Shown: positions 18,520-27,514 of the stretch, piece after piece | Position numbering within the stretch: position 1 is the first letter of the stretch | Layout of the letters: every line of letters starts with the position of its first letter | Assembly: GCA_910577565.1 (NCBI GenBank) | Contig: CAJTNJ010000004.1 | Coordinates: forward strand, 60,493-124,492 | Length of the DNA stretch: 64,000 nt | DNA from: an uncultured Oscillospiraceae bacterium | GTDB lineage: Bacteria; Bacillota; Clostridia; Oscillospirales; Ruminococcaceae | Direction of reading: 5' to 3' | Translations under genes and position numbers: made by a program | Notes under the pieces: model-generated | Database searches by the model: none | Seen by the model: the letters and a program-made list of their open reading frames with translations, nothing else | Told to the model about the DNA's origin: nothing

Positions 18520-19350
18520 ATGGATATTTTACAACAAGTGTTAAACTTTATTTTAGAAAAATGGAATCAATATGGCGGCAGCATTTTATATTCAATAGTG
18601 GTTATAATAATTGGATATATTTTAACCAAGCAAGTAAATGGGTTAATCAAAAAAGTTTTTAAAAAAGTAGATAGAGAAGATTCTATTGCCATGATAACAG
18701 TTGTAAAATGTATTAAATATGTTATTTGGTTGATAGTAATAATGGTTATATTAACTAAGTTTCAAATATTGGAAACCGCCATTTTTGCTATAATCTCATC
18801 CGCTGGTTTAACTCTTGGTCTTGCTCTTAAAGATACCCTTTCAAATATAGCCAAAGGCATACAAATAATTATTACAAAGCCGTATGGTGTCGGTGATTAT
18901 ATAGAAATTAATAACACATCTGGCACAGTTAAAAAAATACAAGTAATTTATACACAAATTAATACCGATGATAATAAATTGGTTATGATTCCAAATCATA
19001 TTATCACTGAAGATAAAATAATTAATTATTCAAAAGAACCAATAAGAAGACTTGACCTTGAATTTACTATAGATTATGACTATGATATTAATAAGATTGA
19101 AACAGCTATTAATGATGTTATAGCACCGCATCCTTTTGTACTTAAAACTCCAAAACCTAACATACGTGCAGGTAAAAATATTCCAGGTAAAATTGTTTTG
19201 TTTGTGAGATTATGGACCAAAACTGAGAATTATAGTGAATTGAATTTTGATATGATTGAACAAATAAAATCAAAATTAAATGAAAATAATATAAGGCTAT
19301 CTAATCCGAACATGAATATAAACATTGTAAATTCACAAGCAAAACTTTAA
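18520..19350 (+). CDS. mscS: MscS-family mechanosensitive channel
   Basis: Small-conductance mechanosensitive channel that releases solutes on hypo-osmotic shock. 276 residues. It has TM1 at about 18-38, TM2 at about 65-85 and the pore-lining TM3 with its Gly/Ala pattern (AIISSAGLTLGLALKDTLSN). The cytoplasmic beta domain contains YGVGDYIEINNTSGTVKKI and MIPNHIITEDKIINYS, both typical of the family, followed by the alpha-beta vestibule domain. An AAAGGAAAGG site precedes the ATG. The gene is single, between pnp and malQ, with its own probable promoter. Confidence 0.93.
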   Translation: MDILQQVLNFILEKWNQYGGSILYSIVVIIIGYILTKQVNGLIKKVFKKVDREDSIAMITVVKCIKYVIWLIVIMVILTKFQILETAIFAIISSAGLTLGLALKDTLSNIAKGIQIIITKPYGVGDYIEINNTSGTVKKIQVIYTQINTDDNKLVMIPNHIITEDKIINYSKEPIRRLDLEFTIDYDYDINKIETAINDVIAPHPFVLKTPKPNIRAGKNIPGKIVLFVRLWTKTENYSELNFDMIEQIKSKLNENNIRLSNPNMNINIVNSQAKL

Positions 19351-19500
19351 AGTTTACTCAAAAAATTATAAAAAACATAAAACATTAATTTTTTGTTTTA
19401 GGCCATTTTTTTGGAACTGCATTTTCAGTTTGTTTTAGTTTATATTGCTGCTAACAATTAGATTTTATATAAGCAATTGTTTTATTTATTTTTAACTTTA
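19351..19500 (+). other. Non-coding gap after mscS
   Basis: No gene seen. One short hairpin (AACTG/CAGTT around 19416-19431, followed by a T-rich run) might serve as a weak terminator for mscS. Nothing else is recognisable before the malQ promoter. Confidence 0.35.
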
Positions 19501-19529
19501 TTGACAATTTAGTTTAATTTTAATATAAT
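19501..19529 (+). promoter_or_regulatory. Perfect-consensus promoter upstream of malQ-glgP
   Basis: TTGACA (19501-19506), exactly 17 bp, then TATAAT (19524-19529): the full sigma-A consensus. Transcription would start near 19537, leaving a leader of about 280 nt before the malQ ATG. The leader contains no long open frame and no riboswitch class I can name. Confidence 0.75.
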
Positions 19530-19816
19530 TAACCATGTAACAGCAAAAATTTTTATATTAAATACCATATTTGTTAAATGCTAAATTATATAATTTTAAT
19601 ACGTTTATTTTAGCGTTGAACAATTTAAAGGGAGTATTTATATTTAATATTTAAAAATAAAACTATACTGTTTTAACATAAATTTTTATATGATTTTATG
19701 TTGTTAATAATGCATCATGATATGTTTGAAAATATATAATTTTACAATGAAAATAAAATATCAATGTGAGTTGGTTTTAATTTTTGTGAGCGATATTTGA
19801 AAGGAGTGTAATAATT

Positions 19817-21316
19817 ATGATCAATAGAAGCAGTGGTGTATTGATGCATATTTCATCAATACCGTCTGATTATGGAATAGGTACTATGGGTAAGGAAGCC
19901 TATAATTTTGTAGATTTTATCAAAAATTCTGGACAAACATATTGGCAGTTTCTTCCTATTTGTCCTCCAAATGTTGCAGATTCTCCTTATCAATCTTATT
20001 CAACTTTTGCAGGCAACCCTTACTTTATAGATTTAGACTTATTGGAACAAAATGGATATTTAAGTAAATCGGATTATGTTAATATAAATTGGGGTAAAGA
20101 TAATGGTGCAGTTGATTATGATAAAATTCATGCAAATAGATTAAATATCTTGAGAATAGCATATAAAAATTGGATTAAAACCAATAAGTTAAAGCTTGAA
20201 AAATTTATAGAAAAATATGAATGGACTGACAATTATTCATTGTTTATGACTTTGCTTGATGCAAACCATGGGAAAACTTGGTGGGATTGGGAAGATAAAT
20301 TTAAATTTAGAGATAAGGTTGCTCTTAAAGAATTTAAATCTGAAAATGAAGACGAAATCAACTTTTGGATATTCACACAGTGTGTATTTTTTGAACAATG
20401 GTTTGGATTAAAAAAATATGCTAATGATAAAGGTATAAAATTTATAGGAGATTTACCAATATATGTTTCGGGTAATAGCTCAGATAGCTGGGCAAATGCT
20501 GAAGATTTTTGTTTAGATGAAACAATGCACCCAATACAGGTTTCTGGTTGTCCACCAGATGCATTTTCGAAAAGCGGTCAGCTTTGGGGTAATCCTATAT
20601 TTAATTGGGATAAAATGAAAGAGGAAAACTACGAGTGGTGGTATAAACGCTTTAAGGCTTATACAGAGATATTTGATGTAATAAGAATCGACCACTTTAG
20701 AGCATTTGACAGCTATTATTCAATTGATGCCAATGAGAAAACTGCTGTTAATGGCAAGTGGGTAAAAGGACCTGGTTATGAGTTTTTTGAAGTAATGAAA
20801 AAAAGACTTGGCGAATTTGATATTATTGCCGAAGATTTAGGATATTTAACTCAATCAGTTAGAGATCTTGTTAAAAAGTGTGGATTTCCGGGCATGAAAA
20901 TATTGGAGTTTGCTTTTGACTCAAGAGAAGAAAGCGACTATCTACCTCATAACTATAATTCAAACTCGGTTGTTTATGTTGGAACTCATGACAATAATAC
21001 TGCTATTGGGTGGTCTCGCGAAGTTGATGCTGAAACAAGAATTTTTTGCAAAAAATACTTAAACATTGGGTTATTTGAAGGTTTTAACTGGGGAATGATA
21101 AGAGGCTCAATGTCCAGTGTTTCTAATCTATCTATAACGCAAATGCAGGATTTCTTAGGCCTTGGAGCAAAAGCTAGAATGAATATTCCTTCAACAGTGG
21201 GTATAAACTGGAAGTGGAGGATGAAAAAAGGTGCAGCTACGGAAAAATTAGCTAAAAAAATATATAATATGACCGAATTGTATGGTCGCGTACCTCGAAA
21301 TAAAACAAATAAATAA
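19817..21316 (+). CDS. malQ: 4-alpha-glucanotransferase (amylomaltase) MalQ
   Basis: GH77 enzyme that disproportionates maltodextrins, lengthening chains so that phosphorylase can act on them. 499 residues, typical length. The N-terminus SGVLMHISSIPSDYGIGTMG is standard. The nucleophile Asp292 is in RIDHFRAFD, the acid/base Glu339 is in IAEDLGYLT, and the transition-state aspartate is in VYVGTHDNNTAIGW. A strong AAAGGAG site precedes the ATG. It is 23 bp upstream of glgP, so the two are co-transcribed for glycogen or maltodextrin degradation to glucose and glucose-1-phosphate. Confidence 0.97.
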   Translation: MINRSSGVLMHISSIPSDYGIGTMGKEAYNFVDFIKNSGQTYWQFLPICPPNVADSPYQSYSTFAGNPYFIDLDLLEQNGYLSKSDYVNINWGKDNGAVDYDKIHANRLNILRIAYKNWIKTNKLKLEKFIEKYEWTDNYSLFMTLLDANHGKTWWDWEDKFKFRDKVALKEFKSENEDEINFWIFTQCVFFEQWFGLKKYANDKGIKFIGDLPIYVSGNSSDSWANAEDFCLDETMHPIQVSGCPPDAFSKSGQLWGNPIFNWDKMKEENYEWWYKRFKAYTEIFDVIRIDHFRAFDSYYSIDANEKTAVNGKWVKGPGYEFFEVMKKRLGEFDIIAEDLGYLTQSVRDLVKKCGFPGMKILEFAFDSREESDYLPHNYNSNSVVYVGTHDNNTAIGWSREVDAETRIFCKKYLNIGLFEGFNWGMIRGSMSSVSNLSITQMQDFLGLGAKARMNIPSTVGINWKWRMKKGAATEKLAKKIYNMTELYGRVPRNKTNK

Positions 21317-21339
21317 GACTTAAAAAGGAGCATGCAACT

Positions 21340-23703
21340 ATGAACAGTTCTGATATAATTAGTGGGCTAAAAAAATATTTAAAAGCAAACTATCACAAAA
21401 CTATAAAAGATGCAACACCCGTACAGGTTTACAATGCACTTTCAAACGCTACCGTAGAACTGCTTTCCGATAGATGGGATAATAGCATAAAATCTCATCA
21501 AGACGGTCGCAGAGCTTGTTATTTTTCAGCTGAGTTTTTAGTTGGACGTGCTATATTTAATAACCTAATATGTCTCGGTGTTTATGATGATGTTAAGTGG
21601 TTGTTGGGCGAAGAAGGGTTTCAGCTTGACCAGCTAGAAGAAATTGAAGATGCTGCACTCGGTAATGGCGGTCTTGGACGTTTAGCTGCATGCTTTCTTG
21701 ATAGTGCCGCTACACTCAATCTTCCACTTGATGGATATGGGATTCGTTATAAATATGGTTTGTTTAAGCAGGCCATAGAAAATGGCTTTCAAGTTGAGTA
21801 TCCCGATGACTGGACTAAATATGGTGATCCTTGGGCTCTTCGTTGTGAAGAAGATTCTGTTCGTGTTGAATTTGAAGATCAAACTGTTATAGCTGTTCCT
21901 TACGATATGCCAATAATTGGTTATGGTACAGATCACGTTAGCAATCTAAGACTTTGGCAGTCTGAAGCTGTTAATCGCTTCAATTTTGAAGCTTTTAATA
22001 ATTGCGAATACGAAGATGCCGTTAAAGAGAGAGATGCCGCTGAAGATATTTCATGTGTCCTTTATCCTAATGACAATACAGAACCCGGTAAAATTTTAAG
22101 ACTTAAACAACAATATTTCTTCTGCTCGGCATCACTTCAGGATATTATTAAAAAATATAAAGTCAAGCATGGAAGTGATTTTTCTAAATTTTCGTCTATG
22201 CATGCTATACAATTAAACGATACACACCCTGTTATATCAATTGCTGAACTTGTAAGATTGTTGTGCGATTTTGAAGGCCTGTCATTTAATGAAGCATTTG
22301 ATATAGCAAGAAAAACTTTTGCATATACAAACCACACAATCATGGCAGAAGCTTTGGAAAAGTGGTCTAAAAAGTTAATGAGCAGTGTTATACCTAAAGT
22401 TCTTAAATATATTCTTTTAATTCAAAAAGAATTTGAAAATGAAATGAAAACTCTTGGCATATCAAAAAATATTATTGATAATATTGCTATTGTTCAAGGT
22501 GGTACAATACACATGGCAAATTTTGCTGTCTATGCATCTTCATATACAAACGGTGTTGCGAAGATTCACACAGATATCCTTAAAAATGATGTGCTAAAAG
22601 ATTGGTATTCTATTTATCCTGAAAGGTTTCAAAATAAGACAAACGGAATTACACAGCGACGTTGGTTACTTCTTTGCAATCGTGAGTTATCGTCGCTAAT
22701 TACACGCCTTTTAGGAAATGAAAATTGGGCTAAAAATTTGTCTGAACTTAAAAATTTAGAAAAGTTTGTTAATGATGATAATGTAATCAAAGAGTTTATT
22801 GATATTAAATTTAAAAAGCGCAAACAGCTTGCAGAATTTATCCAACATCATGATGGTATATCAATAGATCCTAATACCATTTATGATGTGCAGGTAAAAA
22901 GGCTTCATGAATATAAACGTCAGCTATTAAATATTTTAGCTATATTGCATATTTATTTTAAAATCAAAGATGGTGAAATCAAAGATTTCAATCCAACAAC
23001 ATTTATATTCGGTGCCAAAGCTGCACCAGGATATGACCGTGCAAAGGGTATAATAAAACTAATAAACACAGTTGCTAAATTAATTGAAAAAGATGCTGTG
23101 GTTAGCAAGTTTATAAAGGTAGTTTTTGTAGAAAATTATAACGTTTCATATGCAGAGAAGATAATGGCGGCAGCCGATGTTTCGGAACAAATTTCCACAG
23201 CAGGTACAGAGGCTTCCGGTACTGGTAATATGAAGTTTATGTTAAACGGCGCTGTCACTTTAGGTACGTTTGATGGAGCTAACATTGAGATTGTGGAAGA
23301 AGCGGGAAGAGAAAATAATTATATTTTTGGAAATACAGTTGAGCAGATTGTAAAATTAGCTCCGAAATACGATCCTATGAAGATTTATAAAGGTGATAAA
23401 GATATTAAGCGCGTTCTTGATTCATTAGATAATGGATTGCTTGATGATGGCGGAACTGGCATTTTTTCAGAACTTAAAGAGTCCATTCTAGAAGGCGCTA
23501 GTTGGCATAATCCAGATCAATATTATCTGCTTGCAGACTTTAAGGATTATGTTCGTGCAAAACTAGAGGTTAATAGAGATTATTGTGATTTAAAAGAATT
23601 TGCTAAAAAATGTTGGATGAACATTGCAAATGCCGGAAAATTTAGCTCAGATCGAACAATTGCCGATTATGCAGAAAATATTTGGCATATAAAGAAAGTG
23701 TAA
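21340..23703 (+). CDS. glgP: Glycogen/maltodextrin phosphorylase GlgP
   Basis: GT35 PLP enzyme releasing glucose-1-phosphate from alpha-1,4-glucans. 787 residues. Family motifs are clear: the N-terminal HQDGRRACYFSAEFLVGR, the glycine-rich ALGNGGLGRLAACFLDS, QLNDTHPVISIAELVR, the maltooligosaccharide-contact VQVKRLHEYKRQ and the PLP-lysine region EASGTGNMKFMLNGA (Lys near 632). The long N-terminal regulatory helices of animal enzymes are absent, as expected for a bacterial form. It is second in malQ-glgP and is followed by a hairpin terminator. Confidence 0.97.
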   Translation: MNSSDIISGLKKYLKANYHKTIKDATPVQVYNALSNATVELLSDRWDNSIKSHQDGRRACYFSAEFLVGRAIFNNLICLGVYDDVKWLLGEEGFQLDQLEEIEDAALGNGGLGRLAACFLDSAATLNLPLDGYGIRYKYGLFKQAIENGFQVEYPDDWTKYGDPWALRCEEDSVRVEFEDQTVIAVPYDMPIIGYGTDHVSNLRLWQSEAVNRFNFEAFNNCEYEDAVKERDAAEDISCVLYPNDNTEPGKILRLKQQYFFCSASLQDIIKKYKVKHGSDFSKFSSMHAIQLNDTHPVISIAELVRLLCDFEGLSFNEAFDIARKTFAYTNHTIMAEALEKWSKKLMSSVIPKVLKYILLIQKEFENEMKTLGISKNIIDNIAIVQGGTIHMANFAVYASSYTNGVAKIHTDILKNDVLKDWYSIYPERFQNKTNGITQRRWLLLCNRELSSLITRLLGNENWAKNLSELKNLEKFVNDDNVIKEFIDIKFKKRKQLAEFIQHHDGISIDPNTIYDVQVKRLHEYKRQLLNILAILHIYFKIKDGEIKDFNPTTFIFGAKAAPGYDRAKGIIKLINTVAKLIEKDAVVSKFIKVVFVENYNVSYAEKIMAAADVSEQISTAGTEASGTGNMKFMLNGAVTLGTFDGANIEIVEEAGRENNYIFGNTVEQIVKLAPKYDPMKIYKGDKDIKRVLDSLDNGLLDDGGTGIFSELKESILEGASWHNPDQYYLLADFKDYVRAKLEVNRDYCDLKEFAKKCWMNIANAGKFSSDRTIADYAENIWHIKKV

Positions 23704-23721
23704 ATATATAAATGAAATATA

Positions 23722-23756
23722 AAAAAACCATCAGGATAAATAGCTGTTGGTTTTTT
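23722..23756 (+). terminator. Terminator of malQ-glgP
   Basis: AAAAAACCATCAG pairs with CTGTTGGTTTTTT around a 7-8 nt loop (one mismatch) and ends in a T run, 20 bp after the glgP stop. Confidence 0.85.
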
Positions 23757-24048
23757 ATAATATTAATCATATAAATAGAATGCAAAAGTTGTGTAAAGAA
23801 ATATATTAAAAATCCAAAAAATGTATAAGTTATTTTATATGATTTATATATTGAAATCTGTAGATAGTATAAAAAATATAGCATATAATGCATAAAAATT
23901 AAATCGACAAAAATTAATTTTCTTTAAATATTTTCAATTTAATTTTGAATAGTGCTCTTATATTAAGCTGATAAATTCTATTTTACTTTTGTTTTTTGCC
24001 TGTGATAGTTTTGTTTATTAACAATATAGTTGCTCACAATAAAAACAT
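23757..24048. other. Non-coding gap between convergent glgP and recG
   Basis: Very AT-rich sequence between converging genes. No open frame with coding character and no clear recG terminator was found. Confidence 0.45.
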
Positions 24049-26079
24049 TTATAGCACAGATTGGTTGCTCATAAACATTTGTTTTACATTTTGCTTGAGA
24101 TATTTATATTTATCGTTTTCTAGTGTGTGGTCATGTTTTATTATTTCTTCTGCATTTTGTTTACAAATTTTAAGTATTTTATTATCACTTATTAAATTAG
24201 CTATTTTAAAATTGGGCATTCCGTGTTGCTTGTCTCCAAAAAAGTCACCAGGGCCACGAATTTCAAGGTCTTTTTCGGCTATTTCAAAGCCATTGTTTGT
24301 GTTGCATATGGTTTTGAGTCGCTCTTTATTTTCGAGAGTTTTTAAATCAGAAACTAAGATGCAAAGCGAGTCAAAACTTCCTCTTCCAATTCTGCCTCTT
24401 AACTGATGAAGCTGAGACAGCCCAAAAAGTTCTGCGTTTTCAATCATAATTACTGTAGCGTTTGGAACATCTACACCAACTTCTATGACGGTTGTTGTAA
24501 CGAGCAGGTCTATTTTGCCGCATCCAAATTTTTGCATTAGTTCATCTTTTTCTTCGCTTGACATTTTACCGTGCAGCATAGCAATAGAGTAGTTTTTTAA
24601 TTTGGTTTTTTCAAGTTTTTCTACATATGATGATACAGAAGCGATCTCTTGGTCGTATTGTTCTATTGCAGGACATACAATATAGGCTTGGTGCCCTTCG
24701 TCTAGCTGCTGTTTTATGTATGAAAACGCCCTACCACGTTTAAAAGACGGAATACAAACTGTTTTTACCGGTTTTCTTCCAAGTGGCAGTTCATTTATGT
24801 TCGAAATGTTAAGGTCTCCGTAAACAATAAGTGCAAGCGTTCTTGGTATGGGCGTTGCTGACATGACGAGCATATGAGGATGAGCGCCTTTTTTGGTTAG
24901 TTTTTTTCGTTGCTCTACGCCAAATCGATGTTGCTCATCTGTTATTACCAAACCAAGATGTGAAAATATGGTTTTGTCTTGAAACAAAGAATGAGTTCCA
25001 AGTATAATGTCTATTTGTCCATCTGCAAGCTGTTTCCTTATTTCCTGCTTTTCTTTGTTTGACATCGAACCAACAAGTAAACCAATTCTAACACCAAGTG
25101 GTTCTAAAGTTTTTTTGAACGTTTCAAAATGCTGCCGTGCCAAAATATCTGTTGGTGCCATCATGGCCGACTGCATAAATGATTTTGCAAAGAGGTAGGA
25201 AAGAGCTGTCGCTACCATTGTCTTGCCACACCCTACATCACCTTGAACTAGTCTATTCATTGGAGTGGATCTCAAACAATCGGCAATGCACTCATTTATA
25301 ACATCAATTTGCGATTTTGTTAGTTCAAAAGGTAAACTTTTTAAAAGCGGACTTAGGTCGGTGTTTGTTAGTTGTTCTTTGGTTCTGTCAGCTCTTCCTG
25401 ACCTTATTAAACATAAACCAATCTGCCAACAGAGCAATTCTTCAAAAATTAAACGATCTCTTGCCTTTTTTAGTTGATCATTTGTTTTTGGAAAATGTAT
25501 ATCGTTAAGAGCCTCTTTAAGGCTTATGAGGTTATATTTTTCTATTAAGTTTTTTGGTAGCGAATCTTCATCGTTAAGAAGTGTTAATGCATATTTTACG
25601 TTTGAGATTATCATTTTAGATGTGAGCCCCGCTGTTAGTGGATATTGTGGGATGAGGCCTGCAGAATCTAAATTTATTATTTGTGGTGCAATCATCTCTT
25701 TTAGCAGCATATTACCGCCTATTTTGCCAAAAAACAAGTATTCCTTTCCAACTATAAGATCTTTTAACGCATACGGATTGTTGAAAAAAATGATTTTTAA
25801 TGGCTGTTCGTTACAATCTATAGCAGATGCAGTGTATATGGACATTTTTCGATGTCTTATAATCGGATTTTCCTTTTTTGTAATAGCTGCCTTTACACAA
25901 CATTTTTCATATAAATTGGTTTGGGATAGGTTTAAAGGATTTGTAAAGTCAATATAAGTGCGTGGAAAATAATATAATAAACCCTGCACATCAAAAATGC
26001 CGAGTTTATTATAAAGCATCGATCTCTTTTTCCCTACGCCGCTGAGCGAATTAATGGGTAATTTTAATTGTTTATTCAT
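24049..26079 (-). CDS. recG: ATP-dependent DNA helicase RecG
   Basis: Monomeric helicase that remodels stalled replication forks and branched DNA. 676 residues. The N-terminal wedge/OB domain begins with SLSGVGKKRSMLYNKLG and contains the YYFPRTYID motif. The helicase core has motif I GDVGCGKT, motif II as DEQH (VITDEQHRFGVEQR), motif III MSATPIPRTLAL and motif VI QLRGRIGRG. The C-terminal GPGDFFGDKQHG motif is the RecG-type hairpin. It is the last gene of the 24049-31354 minus-strand group, 146 bp after spoVS. The ribosome site is weak (GGTGA). Confidence 0.96.
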   Translation of the reverse strand: MNKQLKLPINSLSGVGKKRSMLYNKLGIFDVQGLLYYFPRTYIDFTNPLNLSQTNLYEKCCVKAAITKKENPIIRHRKMSIYTASAIDCNEQPLKIIFFNNPYALKDLIVGKEYLFFGKIGGNMLLKEMIAPQIINLDSAGLIPQYPLTAGLTSKMIISNVKYALTLLNDEDSLPKNLIEKYNLISLKEALNDIHFPKTNDQLKKARDRLIFEELLCWQIGLCLIRSGRADRTKEQLTNTDLSPLLKSLPFELTKSQIDVINECIADCLRSTPMNRLVQGDVGCGKTMVATALSYLFAKSFMQSAMMAPTDILARQHFETFKKTLEPLGVRIGLLVGSMSNKEKQEIRKQLADGQIDIILGTHSLFQDKTIFSHLGLVITDEQHRFGVEQRKKLTKKGAHPHMLVMSATPIPRTLALIVYGDLNISNINELPLGRKPVKTVCIPSFKRGRAFSYIKQQLDEGHQAYIVCPAIEQYDQEIASVSSYVEKLEKTKLKNYSIAMLHGKMSSEEKDELMQKFGCGKIDLLVTTTVIEVGVDVPNATVIMIENAELFGLSQLHQLRGRIGRGSFDSLCILVSDLKTLENKERLKTICNTNNGFEIAEKDLEIRGPGDFFGDKQHGMPNFKIANLISDNKILKICKQNAEEIIKHDHTLENDKYKYLKQNVKQMFMSNQSVL

Positions 26080-26225
26080 TATTTCACCAAAAATATTCTA
26101 GCTTTTCGTCATTTAATAAAACCTATTTTAAAATAGACTTGGTATTATATTTATGAATTTTTATTATGTATAAATGCTTTAGTGAAAATTAACGAGGGCT
26201 GTTTGTTCCCAATTTTCAAATATGT

Positions 26226-26486
26226 TTACTTTGTTTCAATAATAAATTTAATAGCCGTGCGTTCTACACCGTCTATGTCGACATTCGTAAAAGCAGGTAT
26301 GCAAACAATGTCTAAACCTGTTGGTGCCAGATATCCTCTTGCTATTGCGATCGATTTTACTGTTTGATTTATTGCGCCTGCTCCAACTGCTTGAATTTCA
26401 ACCTCATTATCGCTTTTCATTAATGCAGATATTGTTCCGGCAACAGCATTGGGGTTTGATCTAGATGAAACTTTTAAAATATCCAT
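26226..26486 (-). CDS. spoVS: Stage V sporulation protein S
   Basis: 86-residue SpoVS of the Alba-like fold, needed in Bacillus for normal progression to spore coat assembly. It matches the family almost end to end: MDILKVSSRSNPNAVAGTI, VGAGAINQTVKSIAIARG, and the C-terminal FTNVDIDGVERTAIKF. A clean AAAGGAG site precedes the ATG. It lies 93 bp downstream of the ymdB homologue, the same order as in Bacillus subtilis, although rny is not here. It is one of the reasons to regard the organism as a spore-former. Confidence 0.96.
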   Translation of the reverse strand: MDILKVSSRSNPNAVAGTISALMKSDNEVEIQAVGAGAINQTVKSIAIARGYLAPTGLDIVCIPAFTNVDIDGVERTAIKFIIETK

Positions 26487-26579
26487 AATATTTTTATCTC
26501 CTTTGGGTATTTATAGTTTTTAATTATATATTATTTGCCTCATATATATTCTAAACTATTACTGAAAATAATACAATAC

Positions 26580-27353
26580 CTAACATATAATGGATAGAGC
26601 AGATATTTTTTCACATTTGCCTGTGATTTCATCCAATTCAAGTATAACCGCATTGAAAATACACTGATTATCTTTTACTTCGAAGCGCGTTGGCAAGTTG
26701 GTAGTGAGCTTTCTTATAATGCAACTAGCATCTACTCCGAGAATTGAGTCATATGGTCCAACCATGCCAACATCAGTTATAAAACCAGTACCATTTTTTA
26801 ATATTCTAGCATCGTTTGTTTGAACATGAGTATGTGTACCGACAACTGCTGATACTCTGCCATCGAGATAGTAGGCCATAGCTCCTTTTTCACTTGTAGC
26901 CTCAGCGTGAAAATCAACCAAAACAAGAGGCGTATCTATTTTTTTTAACAACTTGTTAATTTCTTCAAAAGGCGAATTGTTTGGCTCAAGATAAACTCGA
27001 CCTATAAGATTTATTACGGCAATTGAAAACCTACCTTTATCATAAATACAAAAACCTTTACCGGGACAAGATCTAGGGAAATTAGCCGGTCTTAGTGCAA
27101 TTTCACTTTCATTCAAAAAATTATACGATTCATGGCGTTTAAAGCTATGGTTACCACCAGTAAGTATGTCACAGCCGCTGTCCAGAAGATGCATAGCAGA
27201 CTTTTTAGACATTCCGTTGCCACTAGCTGAATTTTCAGCATTAGCAATTACAATATCTATTTTTTGTTCACTTTTAAGTTTCGGCAATATTTTTCTTATG
27301 GTGTTGCATCCTGGTATGGATACTATGTCTCCGATAAAAAGGACTTTAACCAT
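26580..27353 (-). CDS. ymdB: YmdB-family metallophosphodiesterase
   Basis: 257-residue dinuclear-metal phosphodiesterase of the YmdB (TIGR00282) family. In Bacillus YmdB hydrolyses 2',3'-cyclic nucleotides and affects biofilm and motility gene expression. Metal-ligand motifs are visible in order: GDIVS (Asp8), NAENSASGNG, GGNHSF, VDFHAEATSEK and VVGTHTHVQTND. The family usually reads GNHxWD at the third motif; here it is GNHSFK. The partner spoVS follows directly. Substrate in this organism is inferred, not seen. Confidence 0.93.
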   Translation of the reverse strand: MVKVLFIGDIVSIPGCNTIRKILPKLKSEQKIDIVIANAENSASGNGMSKKSAMHLLDSGCDILTGGNHSFKRHESYNFLNESEIALRPANFPRSCPGKGFCIYDKGRFSIAVINLIGRVYLEPNNSPFEEINKLLKKIDTPLVLVDFHAEATSEKGAMAYYLDGRVSAVVGTHTHVQTNDARILKNGTGFITDVGMVGPYDSILGVDASCIIRKLTTNLPTRFEVKDNQCIFNAVILELDEITGKCEKISALSIIC

Positions 27354-27432
27354 TAACTTTGTTCACCTTTTTAATAGATTTATTTTTAATTATCCAGTTA
27401 ATTTCAAAGTACTAAAAATAAGATAATCAGAT

Positions 27433-27460
27433 GTTATATCAGTACCTTTTTGTTTTTGAA
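27433..27460 (-). promoter_or_regulatory. Possible promoter for ymdB-spoVS
   Basis: Minus strand TTCAAA (27455-27460), a 16 bp spacer and TATAAC (27433-27438) with an upstream TGA, an extended -10. It lies in the 161 bp gap after gltX. Confidence 0.4.
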
Positions 27461-27514
27461 TAATGAAAACCCATTTGAAAAATGCTCAATTTGTGCACTT
27501 CGCTAATTTAACTG

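Noticed and set aside
26122..26135. 14 bp palindrome CTATTTTAAAATAG upstream of recG
   Set aside because: Short and purely AT-rich apart from the ends; easily expected by chance at this base composition.
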